64,000 nucleotides of DNA from Bacillus altitudinis 41KF2b (GTDB lineage: Bacteria; Bacillota; Bacilli; Bacillales; Bacillaceae): NCBI RefSeq assembly GCF_000691145.1, contig NZ_ASJC01000008.1, positions 1 to 64,000 on the forward strand. The letters run 5' to 3'. Below are positions 18,222 through 26,569 of this stretch, piece by piece. The notes below the pieces were generated by a model that saw only the letters and a list, made by a program, of their open reading frames with translations, made no database searches and was not told the origin of the DNA. The translations under genes were made by a program, and so were the position numbers. Numbering within the stretch: the stretch's first letter is position 1; each line of letters begins with the position of its first letter.

Positions 18222-18247
18222 GAGAATTCTCCTAATCTTTTTTTGTA
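18213..18247 (+). terminator. Terminator of the peptide operon
   Basis: AAAGATTAGGAGAA and TTCTCCTAATCTTT form a perfect palindromic stem followed by TTTTTT. It begins inside the last codons of the 93-aa gene. Confidence 0.9.
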
Positions 18248-18300
18248 TATTAAACCAAATTTTAGTATAATAAAAAATAAATGTATAAAAGGGGATATCA

Positions 18301-18957
18301 ATGATTAAGAAATGGAGCATTCTTTTATTTACTGTTTTTCTATTAGCAGGATGCGGCGAGAAGGCTGCAGAAACAACAACGACAGAGAAAACGGTCTCTA
18401 AAATAGAAACAGAGTCTGACTCTCAAAACCAAGTAACTATTGAAAAAATGAAATTGACAAAGAAAGAAAAAAACTTACTAGAGGCATCAACGACGAATGA
18501 AATAGTAGCTCTTACACTTAAAGGATTAACGAAGAATGATAAGAGTATTACTTTTATCGGGAGCCACTACAAAAATGGCCGGCTAGTTAATAAGGAGGCA
18601 TCTTCTTCGACTTTTACGTTACATCAGGATGGTACCGACCAAACGATGAATGTACTTTTACAATTAAGGCATGAGAAAGATACATATGAATCACAATTTA
18701 GTATGTGGTCAGATAACAAGAATGAGGGAATGACAAAAGCAACAGCAAGCTTTCCATTCAAAGTAAGTGATTATGTTTTTTCTGCACAATCTGATACGGT
18801 CAAAGTAACTTCTGGAGGAAAGGCACTGATTGCGTATACAGCGGCAATGGGGAAAGACGGAAATTCACCGATGCTTGAAGTGATTGAGAAAAATCCTAAG
18901 CAAGCGCTGAAGAATAAGTCACATGCCTATTTATTTTATATCCAGCTAGACAAATAA
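18301..18957 (+). CDS. Hypothetical lipoprotein, 218 aa
   Basis: The signal peptide ends in the lipobox LLAGC with Cys18. A Thr/Glu-rich linker (about 20-45) leads to a beta-rich extracellular domain without recognised motif. AAAAGGGG lies 6 bases upstream of ATG, and TATAAT-like sequence (TAGTATAATAA) lies at about 18263-18273, so it has its own promoter. It follows the peptide operon, and a surface lipoprotein could serve immunity, but nothing in the sequence shows this. Confidence 0.8.
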   Translation: MIKKWSILLFTVFLLAGCGEKAAETTTTEKTVSKIETESDSQNQVTIEKMKLTKKEKNLLEASTTNEIVALTLKGLTKNDKSITFIGSHYKNGRLVNKEASSSTFTLHQDGTDQTMNVLLQLRHEKDTYESQFSMWSDNKNEGMTKATASFPFKVSDYVFSAQSDTVKVTSGGKALIAYTAAMGKDGNSPMLEVIEKNPKQALKNKSHAYLFYIQLDK

Positions 18958-18974
18958 CTATCGTAATATATATG

Positions 18975-19014
18975 GAGAATATGAAATTTTTTGACGAAAA
19001 ATCTTCATATTCTC
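18975..19014. repeat. 11-bp perfect inverted repeat
   Basis: GAGAATATGAA and TTCATATTCTC are complements, with inner TTTTT/AAAAA that can also pair. It sits between the lipoprotein gene and the tRNA-Gly promoter and probably acts as the lipoprotein terminator, though no T run follows. Confidence 0.5.
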
Positions 19015-19043
19015 TTGACGAATTGTTAAGAAAGTTGTAACAT
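19015..19043 (+). promoter_or_regulatory. SigA promoter of tRNA-Gly
   Basis: TTGACG (19015-19020), 17-base spacer, TAACAT (19038-19043), 41 bases before the tRNA. Confidence 0.6.
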
Positions 19044-19084
19044 AATAAAAGTCAACGCAATGACGTTGTCTCTAAAAGATTGAT

Positions 19085-19158
19085 GCGGGTGTAGTTTAGT
19101 GGTAAAACCTCAGCCTTCCAAGCTGATGTCGTGAGTTCGATTCTCATCACCCGCTCCA
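19085..19158 (+). tRNA. tRNA-Gly (UCC)
   Basis: The acceptor strands GCGGGTG and CACCCGC pair fully. The anticodon loop CTTCCAA gives UCC, the T-arm is GTGAGTTCGATTCTCAT, and TCCA is encoded at the end. It is a single tRNA gene with its own promoter and terminator. Confidence 0.95.
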
Positions 19159-19176
19159 ATACATAATTTTGTTTAT

Positions 19177-19221
19177 AACGCAGTATTTCGTTTCATAGAT
19201 AAACGAAGTGTTGCGTTTTTT
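19177..19221 (+). terminator. Terminator of tRNA-Gly
   Basis: AACGCA...TGCGTT outer stem and TTTCGTTT...AAACGAA inner stem, followed by a T run. Confidence 0.75.
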
Positions 19222-19238
19222 ATTATGTCAGTATAATG

Positions 19239-19269
19239 TAAAAAGCACTGTGACCTACAGTGCTTTTTC
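19239..19269 (-). terminator. Terminator of the 198-aa gene
   Basis: AAAAAGCACTGT and ACAGTGCTTTTT pair around a short loop. The hairpin overlaps the stop codon of the minus-strand gene. Confidence 0.7.
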
Positions 19270-19851
19270 AATGAGTTCATATTTACTTTCTCCACCATGT
19301 ATTTGTATAAACATCTTCGTCAAGGATTGTATAAGCGCCTCACTCTTTTCCCGGGAAATAGATGGTGGGAAGAGGATGATTTGAAGAATACTTTTTGTGT
19401 CTTGAGAAATTTGAGCTTTACTTGCTTGAGAAAATAACCCTTTAAGCTCTGCGCCATCCTGCCATTTAATATGACCAGTTTCATTTTTGGATAATGAAAG
19501 AGGCTCTTTCAATTGATCGGCATCTAATGTAAGGATAGGCAAGAAATATTTTAATGAAAAAAATATCGACAAATCCTGTACGGAATTGGTCGAGTCAATA
19601 AATTGTTCTTTTTGAATATCAGCAAGAAGCGGAAGAAAGGGGACATCTTCTAGAAGATTTGTCCATTCTTTGATCGCTGGTACTTCTTCCAAAGTTTGAT
19701 CTTCATATTCAAAAAACAAAGATTCTTGAAACAGGCGCAGTCGGCCTTTTAACATTTGAGGGGATTTTCCTATCTCAATATGTGAATATTCAATCTGTCC
19801 AACATGGATAGACGGGCTTTGAGGTTGGGAGATTTCCAGTTGTATCTTCAC
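19255..19851 (-). CDS. Hypothetical protein, 198 aa
   Basis: Unrecognised cytosolic protein. No signal peptide or membrane segment is seen. The N-terminal half has beta-strand-like alternation (MKIQLEISQPQ, SIHVGQIEYSHIEIG), and the C-terminal half is helical with many Lys, Gln and Ser. It is divergent from queG with an 80-base shared promoter region. It appears intact, with ordinary codon use. Confidence 0.7.
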   Translation of the reverse strand: MKIQLEISQPQSPSIHVGQIEYSHIEIGKSPQMLKGRLRLFQESLFFEYEDQTLEEVPAIKEWTNLLEDVPFLPLLADIQKEQFIDSTNSVQDLSIFFSLKYFLPILTLDADQLKEPLSLSKNETGHIKWQDGAELKGLFSQASKAQISQDTKSILQIILFPPSISREKSEALIQSLTKMFIQIHGGESKYELIEKAL

Positions 19852-19931
19852 AGTGACTCACTCCAATCGGTCATGATACACTCGTATTATACTGAAAACA
19901 ACTGAAGAAACAAAGAAAGGAGGTTTGCAAG

Positions 19932-21083
19932 GTGATTCATGTTGGACAATTAAAAGAAGAATTAATTCAATATGCGAACGAAATTGGTGTCGATAAAATT
20001 CGATTTGCAAGTGCTGATACATTTGATTCATTAAAGGACCGCCTCATCTTACATGAATCGTTAGGGTATTTGTCCGGTTTTGAAGAGCCTGATATCGAAA
20101 AACGAACAAATCCTGCTTTGCTGCTTCCAAAAGCAAAATCAATTGTCGCCATTGCGCTCGCATACCCTTCCAAAATGAAAGATGCTCCCCGAAGTACAAA
20201 GGATGCAAGAAGAGGGATTTTTTGCAGGGCTTCATGGGGAACTGATTATCATGTTGTGCTGAAAAAAAAGCTCGACATGCTTGAAGAATTTTTGCGCAGT
20301 AAACACGAAGATATAAGGACAAAATCAATGGTGGACACAGGTGAATTGTCTGACCGTGCTGTAGCCGAACGTGCTGGCATTGGCTTTAGTGCAAAGAACT
20401 GTATGATTATCACACCAGAGTTCGGATCTTATGTCTATTTGGCTGAGATGATTACAAATGTTCCATTTGAACCGGATGAGAAAATAGAAGACCAGTGCGG
20501 AACTTGTAATAAATGTGTGGATTCATGCCCAACGGGTGCTCTTGTGAATCCAGGCCAGCTCAATTCTCAAAGGTGTATTTCGTTTTTAACACAGACAAAA
20601 GGGTTTTTACCTGACGAATTTCGCTCGAAAATAGGGAATCGGTTGTATGGATGTGATACGTGCCAAACGGTCTGCCCAATTAATAAAGGGAAAGACTTTC
20701 ATCTACATCCTGAAATGGAGCCGGACCCTGAAATTGCAAAGCCGCTCTTAAAGCCACTGCTGACAATCAGCAATCGTGAATTTAAAGAGAAGTATGGTCA
20801 TGTTTCTGGATCATGGCGAGGGAAAAAGCCTATTCAGCGGAATGCCATTTTGGCACTTGCTCACTTTAAAGATACATCTGCTTTGCCAGATTTGGTTGAC
20901 CTGATGCATAAAGATCCAAGACCGGTCATTCGAGGCACGGCTGCTTGGGCAATCGGTAAAATTGGTGATGGTCAGCAGCTTTCAGAACTCGAAAAAGCCC
21001 TTGAGCGGGAAAGTGATGAAGAAGCAAAACAAGAGATCATCAAAGGGATTGAATTGTTACAAACACCTTTAAATACTAAATAA
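19932..21083 (+). CDS. queG: Epoxyqueuosine reductase
   Basis: A 383-aa iron-sulfur, cobalamin-dependent enzyme that reduces epoxyqueuosine to queuosine in tRNA, the last step of queuosine synthesis. Two ferredoxin-like cysteine motifs are intact: CGTCNKCVDSCPTGAL near 191-206 and CDTCQTVCP near 240-248. The C-terminal 90 residues are HEAT-like repeats (RNAILALAHF, IRGTAAWAIGKIG) that bind tRNA. GTG 19932 is preceded by AAAGGAGG at 8 bases. In the B. subtilis yhb region queG (yhbA) is likewise followed by yhbB and trmL. Confidence 0.95.
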   Translation: MIHVGQLKEELIQYANEIGVDKIRFASADTFDSLKDRLILHESLGYLSGFEEPDIEKRTNPALLLPKAKSIVAIALAYPSKMKDAPRSTKDARRGIFCRASWGTDYHVVLKKKLDMLEEFLRSKHEDIRTKSMVDTGELSDRAVAERAGIGFSAKNCMIITPEFGSYVYLAEMITNVPFEPDEKIEDQCGTCNKCVDSCPTGALVNPGQLNSQRCISFLTQTKGFLPDEFRSKIGNRLYGCDTCQTVCPINKGKDFHLHPEMEPDPEIAKPLLKPLLTISNREFKEKYGHVSGSWRGKKPIQRNAILALAHFKDTSALPDLVDLMHKDPRPVIRGTAAWAIGKIGDGQQLSELEKALERESDEEAKQEIIKGIELLQTPLNTK

Positions 21084-21144
21084 CCTCCCATTGAACATAG
21101 AATGAACCAAACAGAGATGTTAAAAAAAGTTTGGTGGTGTCTGT

Positions 21145-22047
21145 GTGAAACAATTATTAGAACAAACGTTAGAAGACAGACTGGCATATTTATTAAATGG
21201 CAGTACGATCAAACAGCCGCAGCTGATGTCTGATGTGGACGCTGTGGAGCGAAAGAAAGAGCTGTTTGCAAGAAGACAAGTTGAGATTGTCAAGGCGAAA
21301 GCAAAAGCAAAACTTCTCGATTCAGCTATTCAAGATGATGGAGCTCAGCAAGTACAATATCTCGCTCACCTCACTTATGTCTGTAAGGATATAGACGATT
21401 CTTTTTATTTAGAGGAACAGGTTGAGAAAAGAGAAGCGTTTCTTTATAACGACATGCTTGTGAAAGATCGGATGATGTTAGAAGAACGACAAAAGGAAGA
21501 TCAGGTGGATGAGCGCTTCCAAAATGAAGACCAATTTGGAAGAGCTTTTCACTATGACCGGCGTGCAGCTGTTCAATATGCTGAGACGTATTGGAATAAA
21601 CGGAATCCAGCCTATAAAAATTTCGAAGATAACTGTACGAATTTTATTTCACAATGTCTAAAAGCAGGGAATGCGCCAACGAGAGGATATCCGAACCGTG
21701 GATCTGGCTGGTGGGTTCGTCCACATACATGGAGCTACAGCTGGACGGTGGCACATTCGATGAAAAATTATTTAGCGAATTCCAAAGCGGGGTTGAGAGC
21801 GAAGAAGCTCAAGGAGCCGCAAGAGCTTCAAATAGGTGATGTTATTTGCTACGATTTTGAGGGTGACGGTAGGTATAATCATACAACCATTGTCGTTGAT
21901 CATGATAAAGGCGGAATGCCTCTAGTGAATGCACAAACGTATGACAGCCGTATGCGTTACTGGTCGTATGAAGATTCAACGGCTTATACACCTAGTATTC
22001 GTTATACGTTTTTTCACATTTTGGACGATGCTCCAAAGGATAGTTAA
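21145..22047 (+). CDS. yhbB: Amidase-domain protein YhbB
   Basis: A 300-aa protein. The first 135 residues are charged and helical. Residues 137-298 form an amidase_6-type papain-like domain: C164 in DNCTNFISQ is the likely nucleophile, H246 in YNHTTIVV the likely base, and tryptophans (GSGWWVRPHTWSYSWT) mark the family. There is no signal peptide, so it acts inside a cell or compartment, probably the mother cell during sporulation, or reaches the wall after lysis; this is inference. GTG start at 21145 with GGTGGTG nearby. It lies between queG and trmL as in B. subtilis. Confidence 0.85.
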   Translation: MKQLLEQTLEDRLAYLLNGSTIKQPQLMSDVDAVERKKELFARRQVEIVKAKAKAKLLDSAIQDDGAQQVQYLAHLTYVCKDIDDSFYLEEQVEKREAFLYNDMLVKDRMMLEERQKEDQVDERFQNEDQFGRAFHYDRRAAVQYAETYWNKRNPAYKNFEDNCTNFISQCLKAGNAPTRGYPNRGSGWWVRPHTWSYSWTVAHSMKNYLANSKAGLRAKKLKEPQELQIGDVICYDFEGDGRYNHTTIVVDHDKGGMPLVNAQTYDSRMRYWSYEDSTAYTPSIRYTFFHILDDAPKDS

Positions 22048-22090
22048 TGGTATAATGTTGAGCGGAAAAGAAAATTAGAGGTGAACTTTT

Positions 22091-22564
22091 TTGGGACTTC
22101 ATGTCGTTTTATATCAACCAGAAATTCCAGCTAATACTGGAAATATTGCGCGAACATGTGCAGCAACAAATACAACACTTCATCTGATTCGTCCGCTTGG
22201 TTTTTCGACAGATGATAAAATGCTGAAGCGTGCAGGACTCGATTATTGGAAATATGCCAATGTCGTCTATCATGATTCATTAGATGAATTGTTTGAGGCT
22301 CATCCGAAGGGGCAATTTTTCTATATCACAAAGTTTGGGCAAAAGCCGCATACAACGTTCGATTACTCGCAACTAGATGAAGACTACTTCTTCGTATTTG
22401 GCAGAGAGACAAGTGGATTGCCAAAAGATTTGATTGAACGGAATATGGATCGCTGTCTACGTTTACCAATGACAGAGCATGTTCGTTCACTGAATCTATC
22501 GAATACGGCAGCGATTCTTGTGTATGAGGCGCTTCGCCAGCAACAATACCGAGATTTGATATAA
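22091..22564 (+). CDS. trmL: tRNA (cytidine/uridine-34-2'-O)-methyltransferase
   Basis: A 157-aa SPOUT methyltransferase (old name CspR) that methylates the 2'-O of the wobble base of tRNA-Leu. The trefoil-knot motifs are present: N-terminal LYQPEIPANTGNIARTC, middle FGRETSGLP, and C-terminal RSLNLSNTAAILVYEALR. The start codon is TTG 22091, with TTAGAGGTGA about 8 bases upstream. Its position after yhbB matches B. subtilis. Confidence 0.95.
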   Translation: MGLHVVLYQPEIPANTGNIARTCAATNTTLHLIRPLGFSTDDKMLKRAGLDYWKYANVVYHDSLDELFEAHPKGQFFYITKFGQKPHTTFDYSQLDEDYFFVFGRETSGLPKDLIERNMDRCLRLPMTEHVRSLNLSNTAAILVYEALRQQQYRDLI

Positions 22565-22635
22565 GAACATGATAAAAGCCGAGATCCCATCTCGCTTTCA
22601 GTGAATATGTAAGTGCTGAAAATATGAACGAAATG

Positions 22636-22670
22636 AAAAAGGATGTTCCGCTGATGGAACATCCTTTTTT
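22636..22670. terminator. Bidirectional terminator
   Basis: AAAAAGGATGTTCC and GGAACATCCTTTTTT form a long stem. It ends trmL and also lies just beyond the stop of the small minus-strand gene. Confidence 0.9.
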
Positions 22671-22757
22671 TCATTTGCCAGGCTTGCCTTCGTAGCCAGC
22701 TGTGAAAATGGATACTAAAAACGTAATGATGACGCCCATCATAATGACCGTTCTCAT
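22671..22757 (-). CDS. 28-aa single-pass membrane peptide
   Basis: The minus strand from ATG 22757 reads a 28-codon frame ending at TGA 22671. The product starts MRTVIMMGVIITFLVSIFTA and ends GYEGKPGK: one membrane segment of about 18 residues and a basic polar tail. ATAAGGGGGAGC lies 5-16 bases before ATG, a strong ribosome site. A terminator follows the stop at once. These signs together make a real gene likely. Role unknown; small spore or stress membrane proteins of this form are common in Bacillus. Confidence 0.65.
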   Translation of the reverse strand: MRTVIMMGVIITFLVSIFTAGYEGKPGK

Positions 22758-22825
22758 ATAAGCTCCCCCTTATCCCTTTGTTCCTTTGCTGCCGGTTTCA
22801 TATGTTGCGAAGTTCGCCTTGAAAA

Positions 22826-22858
22826 GCAGGAGATGAAGATCATTTTTCTCCTGTTTTT
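22826..22858. terminator. Weak hairpin with T run
   Basis: CAGGAG and CTCCTG pair around a 15-base loop and TTTTT follows on the plus strand. It lies upstream of both the 28-aa gene and prkA. No transcript that it should end is evident. Confidence 0.35.
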
Positions 22859-22909
22859 CCTTTATTATGAAGGGTCTTGCGGATGGTTGTCAATTCAGTT
22901 TGCCAATTC

Positions 22910-22937
22910 GTCATTTTGAAGAACGAAAGCATGTAAT
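22910..22937 (+). promoter_or_regulatory. Candidate SigE-type promoter of prkA
   Basis: TCATTTT (22910-22916) and CATGTAAT (22930-22937), 13 bases apart, resemble the SigE elements ATATT-like and CATACAAT. It is 70 bases before prkA, a gene tied to sporulation. Two mismatches in the -10 keep this tentative. Confidence 0.35.
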
Positions 22938-23006
22938 AGGACGCCTCCGCATAGATTGTAAAACAGTATCTGATTTCTAGCTTCAATCTTGAAAGAGGAG
23001 GTTCAT

Positions 23007-24902
23007 ATGGATATTTTAAAGAAAATTGAACAGCACAGAGAAGAAGAGCAGCGACTGAAATGGGAAGGCACATTCAGCGAATATTTAGATATTATTAAAG
23101 AAAATCCACTTGTCGCTCAATCTGCTCATTCTCGCGTTTATCATATGATTAAGGACAGCGGGATTGAAGAGGAGAATGGGGTCAGAACCTACAAATTTTT
23201 TGATCAGGAGCTTTTTGGATTAGAGGAATCATTGGAAAGGCTAGTGGAAGAGTATTTTCACCCTGCGGCTAAACGTTTAGATGTCAGAAAGCGTATTTTA
23301 TTGTTAATGGGTCCAGTCAGCGGCGGGAAATCGACGCTTGTCACAAGGCTGAAAAGAGGGCTGGAAGAGTATTCACTAACAGATCATGGCGCAGTCTATG
23401 CGATTAAAGGCTGCCCAATGCATGAAGATCCGCTTCATCTTATTCCGCAAAATCTGCGGGAGGATTTCTATAGAGAATACGGCATACGTGTGCAGGGGAA
23501 TTTATCACCTTTGAACTTGATGAGGCTCGAAGAGGAATATGGCGGCCGCATTGAGGATGTGAGAGTGGAACGAATTTTTTTCTCAGAGGACAAACGGACC
23601 GGCATTGGTACCTTCAGCCCGTCTGATCCGAAATCTCAGGACATTGCCGACTTAACAGGAAGTATTGATTTTTCAACGATTGCTGAATTTGGTTCAGAGT
23701 CAGACCCGCGTGCGTACCGGTTTGATGGAGAGCTCAATAAAGCGAACCGTGGAATGATGGAATTTCAGGAGATGTTGAAGTGTGATGAGAAATTTCTATG
23801 GCATCTTCTTTCATTAACGCAGGAGGGAAATTTTAAGGCGGGGCGTTTTGCGTTGATTAGTGCGGATGAATTGATTGTTGCACATACGAATGAAACGGAG
23901 TACCGGTCATTTATTTCGAATAAAAAGAACGAGGCTTTACACTCAAGAATTATTGTGATGCCGATCCCTTATAATTTAAAGGTGACAGAGGAAGAACGTA
24001 TTTATCATAAGATGATTTCAGAAAGTGATGTCTCAGATGTTCATATTGCACCGCATACGCTAAAGGTGGCTGCGATGTTCTCTATTTTGACAAGGCTGAA
24101 AGAGCCGAAGCGGTCTGATATCGATTTGGTGAAAAAAATGCGACTGTATGATGGGGAAAGTGTCGAAGGTTTCCAATCTGTTGATATTGATGAGATGAAA
24201 AAGGAATTTCATGACGAAGGAATGAGCGGAATTGACCCGAGATATGTCATTAACCGCATTTCATCCACCATTATTCGAAAGAACATGGAATCCATCAATG
24301 CACTGGATGTCCTCCGTTCCTTAAAAGAAGGACTCGATCAGCATCCATCGATCTCAAGTGAAGATCGGGAACGTTATTTGAATTTTATTTCTGTCGCACG
24401 AAAAGAGTATGACGATATGGCGAAGAAGGAAGTTCAAAAGGCATTTGTGTATTCCTATGAGGAGTCTGCGAAAACTCTCATGGATAATTACTTAGATAAT
24501 GTTGAGGCGTACTGCAATAAAAACAAACTGCGTGATCCGTTAACAGGTGAAGAAATGAATCCTGACGAAAAGCTCATGCGTTCAATTGAGGAACAGATCG
24601 GCATTTCTGAAAACGCCAAAAAGGCATTCAGAGAAGAAATCCTCATTCGGATTTCAGCTTATGCGAGAAAGGGCAAACGCTTTGATTATAATTCTCATGA
24701 GAGATTACGAGAAGCCATTCAGAAGAAGCTCTTTGCCGATTTGAAAGATGTCGTGAAAATTACGACATCGACGAAAACCCCGGATGAGCAGCAGTTGAAG
24801 AAGGTCAATGAAGTAGTGGCGCGATTGATTGATGAGCATGGCTATAATTCCACAAGTGCAAATGAACTCTTAAAATATGTAGGTAGTCTTCTGAATCGTT
24901 AA
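23007..24902 (+). CDS. prkA: PrkA AAA-type ATPase/kinase-related protein
   Basis: A 631-aa cytosolic protein of the PrkA/YeaG family, described as a serine kinase and later as an AAA ATPase with Lon-like protease activity. Walker A is GPVSGGKST at 102-110. The C-terminal part (from about 370) is the PrkA-specific helical domain. The start at MDILKKIEQ (23007) is fixed by AGAGGAGG 5 bases upstream; an in-frame start 18 bases earlier would put that site inside the gene. It is paired with yhbH downstream, as throughout Bacilli. Role in sporulation is known from B. subtilis. Confidence 0.95.
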   Translation: MDILKKIEQHREEEQRLKWEGTFSEYLDIIKENPLVAQSAHSRVYHMIKDSGIEEENGVRTYKFFDQELFGLEESLERLVEEYFHPAAKRLDVRKRILLLMGPVSGGKSTLVTRLKRGLEEYSLTDHGAVYAIKGCPMHEDPLHLIPQNLREDFYREYGIRVQGNLSPLNLMRLEEEYGGRIEDVRVERIFFSEDKRTGIGTFSPSDPKSQDIADLTGSIDFSTIAEFGSESDPRAYRFDGELNKANRGMMEFQEMLKCDEKFLWHLLSLTQEGNFKAGRFALISADELIVAHTNETEYRSFISNKKNEALHSRIIVMPIPYNLKVTEEERIYHKMISESDVSDVHIAPHTLKVAAMFSILTRLKEPKRSDIDLVKKMRLYDGESVEGFQSVDIDEMKKEFHDEGMSGIDPRYVINRISSTIIRKNMESINALDVLRSLKEGLDQHPSISSEDRERYLNFISVARKEYDDMAKKEVQKAFVYSYEESAKTLMDNYLDNVEAYCNKNKLRDPLTGEEMNPDEKLMRSIEEQIGISENAKKAFREEILIRISAYARKGKRFDYNSHERLREAIQKKLFADLKDVVKITTSTKTPDEQQLKKVNEVVARLIDEHGYNSTSANELLKYVGSLLNR

Positions 24903-24959
24903 TAAATGAAGGAGGCATTATTGGCGCAAACCAGCACCAGTAATGTCTTTTTTAGAAAT

Positions 24960-24978
24960 CGTCGTCATTTCGACGACG
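24960..24978. repeat. Hairpin between prkA and yhbH
   Basis: CGTCGTC and GACGACG are perfect 7-bp complements around ATTTC. There is no T run, so this is not a terminator. It may stabilise or process the mRNA between the two genes. The frame that crosses this gap lacks coding character. Confidence 0.45.
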
Positions 24979-25042
24979 GCCAGCATACGATAATGGAATC
25001 GATGGTTACAAGAATTGTCCAAAAAGGTGAGGAGGGGGATGG

Positions 25043-26206
25043 ATGTCCCGGCAAGAAAAAAGTCAGTTTATTGTGTCTCAGGAAGACTGGTCCCTCCATC
25101 GAAAAGGCTTTGATGACCAGCAGCGTCATCAGAAAAAAGTCAAAGAGGCGATTAAAAACAATTTGCCGGATCTTGTCACAGAGGAAAGCATCATTATGTC
25201 TAATGGCAAAGATGTGGTCAAAATTCCGATCCGTTCTTTAGATGAATATAAAATTCGGTACAACTATGATAAGAATAAGCATGTAGGTCAGGGGGATGGA
25301 GACAGCCAGGTTGGCGATGTGGTCGCTCGGGATGGATCTGACAGTAAGCAAGGGCAGGGAAAAGGGCAAGGTGCTGGAGATCAAGCCGGTGATGATTATT
25401 ACGAAGCAGAAGTCTCATTAATGGATTTAGAGGAAGCGTTGTTTCGTGAGCTGGAGCTACCAAATCTTAAACAAAAGGAACTTGATGATATCGTTGTCGA
25501 GGAAATTGAGTTTAATGATATTCGCAAAACGGGGTTAACCGGTAATATCCATAAAAAACGCACAATGCTGTCAGCATTTAAACGAAATGCCATGACAGGA
25601 AGCCCTTCCTTTTATCCCATTTATCCAGAGGATATTAAGTATAAGACGTGGAATGAAGTCACCAAACCAGAATCGAAAGCGGTTGTCCTAGCGATGATGG
25701 ATACGAGCGGAAGTATGGGGCTTTGGGAAAAATATATGGCGAGAAGCTTTTTCTTTTGGATGACACGTTTCTTGCGGACAAAGTATGAGACAGTCGAGAT
25801 CGAATTCATTGCCCACCATACAGAGGCGAAGGTCGTAGATGAGGAGCACTTCTTTTCTCGGGGAGAGAGCGGGGGAACCATTTGTTCTTCTGTCTATCGA
25901 AAGGCACTAGAGCTCATAGACGAACGATATCCTCCGTCACGATATAATATTTATCCTTTCCATTTTTCTGATGGTGACAATTTGACCTCTGATAATGCAC
26001 GGTGCGTGAAGCTCGTTTCTGAAATTATGAAAAAAGCCAATTTATTTTGTTATGGTGAAGTGAATCAATATAATCGGCATTCTACGTTAATGTCAGCATA
26101 TAAACATATTCAGGATGAGAAATTTAAGCATTATATTTTGAAGCAAAAATCAGACGTTTTTCTCGCATTAAAAAAATTTTTTCAGCAGGAAGAAGTTCTT
26201 TCTTAA
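25043..26206 (+). CDS. yhbH: Sporulation protein YhbH (DUF444)
   Basis: A 387-aa cytosolic protein of the YhbH/YeaH family that works with PrkA. Residues 85-115 are a Gly/Gln/Asp-rich linker ([15 protein letters not shown]). The second half is a von Willebrand-A-like domain with the MIDAS-type DTSGSMG near 222-228. ATG 25043 is preceded by GGAGGGGG at 5 bases. It is cotranscribed with prkA across a 140-base gap. A good terminator follows. Confidence 0.95.
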   Translation: MSRQEKSQFIVSQEDWSLHRKGFDDQQRHQKKVKEAIKNNLPDLVTEESIIMSNGKDVVKIPIRSLDEYKIRYNYDKNKHVGQGDGDSQVGDVVARDGSDSKQGQGKGQGAGDQAGDDYYEAEVSLMDLEEALFRELELPNLKQKELDDIVVEEIEFNDIRKTGLTGNIHKKRTMLSAFKRNAMTGSPSFYPIYPEDIKYKTWNEVTKPESKAVVLAMMDTSGSMGLWEKYMARSFFFWMTRFLRTKYETVEIEFIAHHTEAKVVDEEHFFSRGESGGTICSSVYRKALELIDERYPPSRYNIYPFHFSDGDNLTSDNARCVKLVSEIMKKANLFCYGEVNQYNRHSTLMSAYKHIQDEKFKHYILKQKSDVFLALKKFFQQEEVLS

Positions 26207-26217
26207 AGAGAACATTC

Positions 26218-26254
26218 AAAAAAACCTTTCAGCATAAGGGCTGAAAGGTTTTTT
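26218..26254 (+). terminator. Terminator of prkA-yhbH
   Basis: AAAAACCTTTCAGC and GCTGAAAGGTTTTTT form a 14-bp stem with a T run. Confidence 0.9.
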
Positions 26255-26300
26255 GTGTGGAGAAGGAAGGGATCACCAGAAAAAAAGTAAAACTTTCTCT

Positions 26301-26345
26301 TTGACATTTCAATTTTCATTTATTAATATTTAATCTTGTTAAATA
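26301..26345 (+). promoter_or_regulatory. Promoter of the efflux operon with operator-like repeat
   Basis: A perfect TTGACA (26301-26306), a 17-base spacer and TAATAT (26324-26329) form a SigA promoter. TATTTAA (26327-26333) and TTAAATA (26339-26345) are perfect 7-bp complements that overlap the -10, a typical repressor position. In B. subtilis this operon starts with the MarR-type gene yhbI, which is absent here. The rest of the gap to 26569 is a leader of about 230 bases with an imperfect hairpin near 26460. Confidence 0.6.
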
Positions 26346-26569
26346 TAAGTTTTTCAAAAAAAGATGCCGATCGTCTTTTCTTCTTTTTCTGCTTTTTGCT
26401 CATAAGTGAACAATAAGTATAAATGGGCTGCACACCATTTTCAGCAGAGTAGAAAAAGTGGAAACAGGCAGCTCTATGAGCTTGTTTCATAATCTGTCAG
26501 ATGATGGGCATTCTAAGTTTGCTAAAGCAGATGACACTATATTTTTATACATGAAAGGAGAAACAAAAC

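Noticed and set aside
24906-25241. 111-codon frame between prkA and yhbH
   Set aside because: It overlaps yhbH by 200 bases in another frame, has low coding character, and crosses a hairpin.
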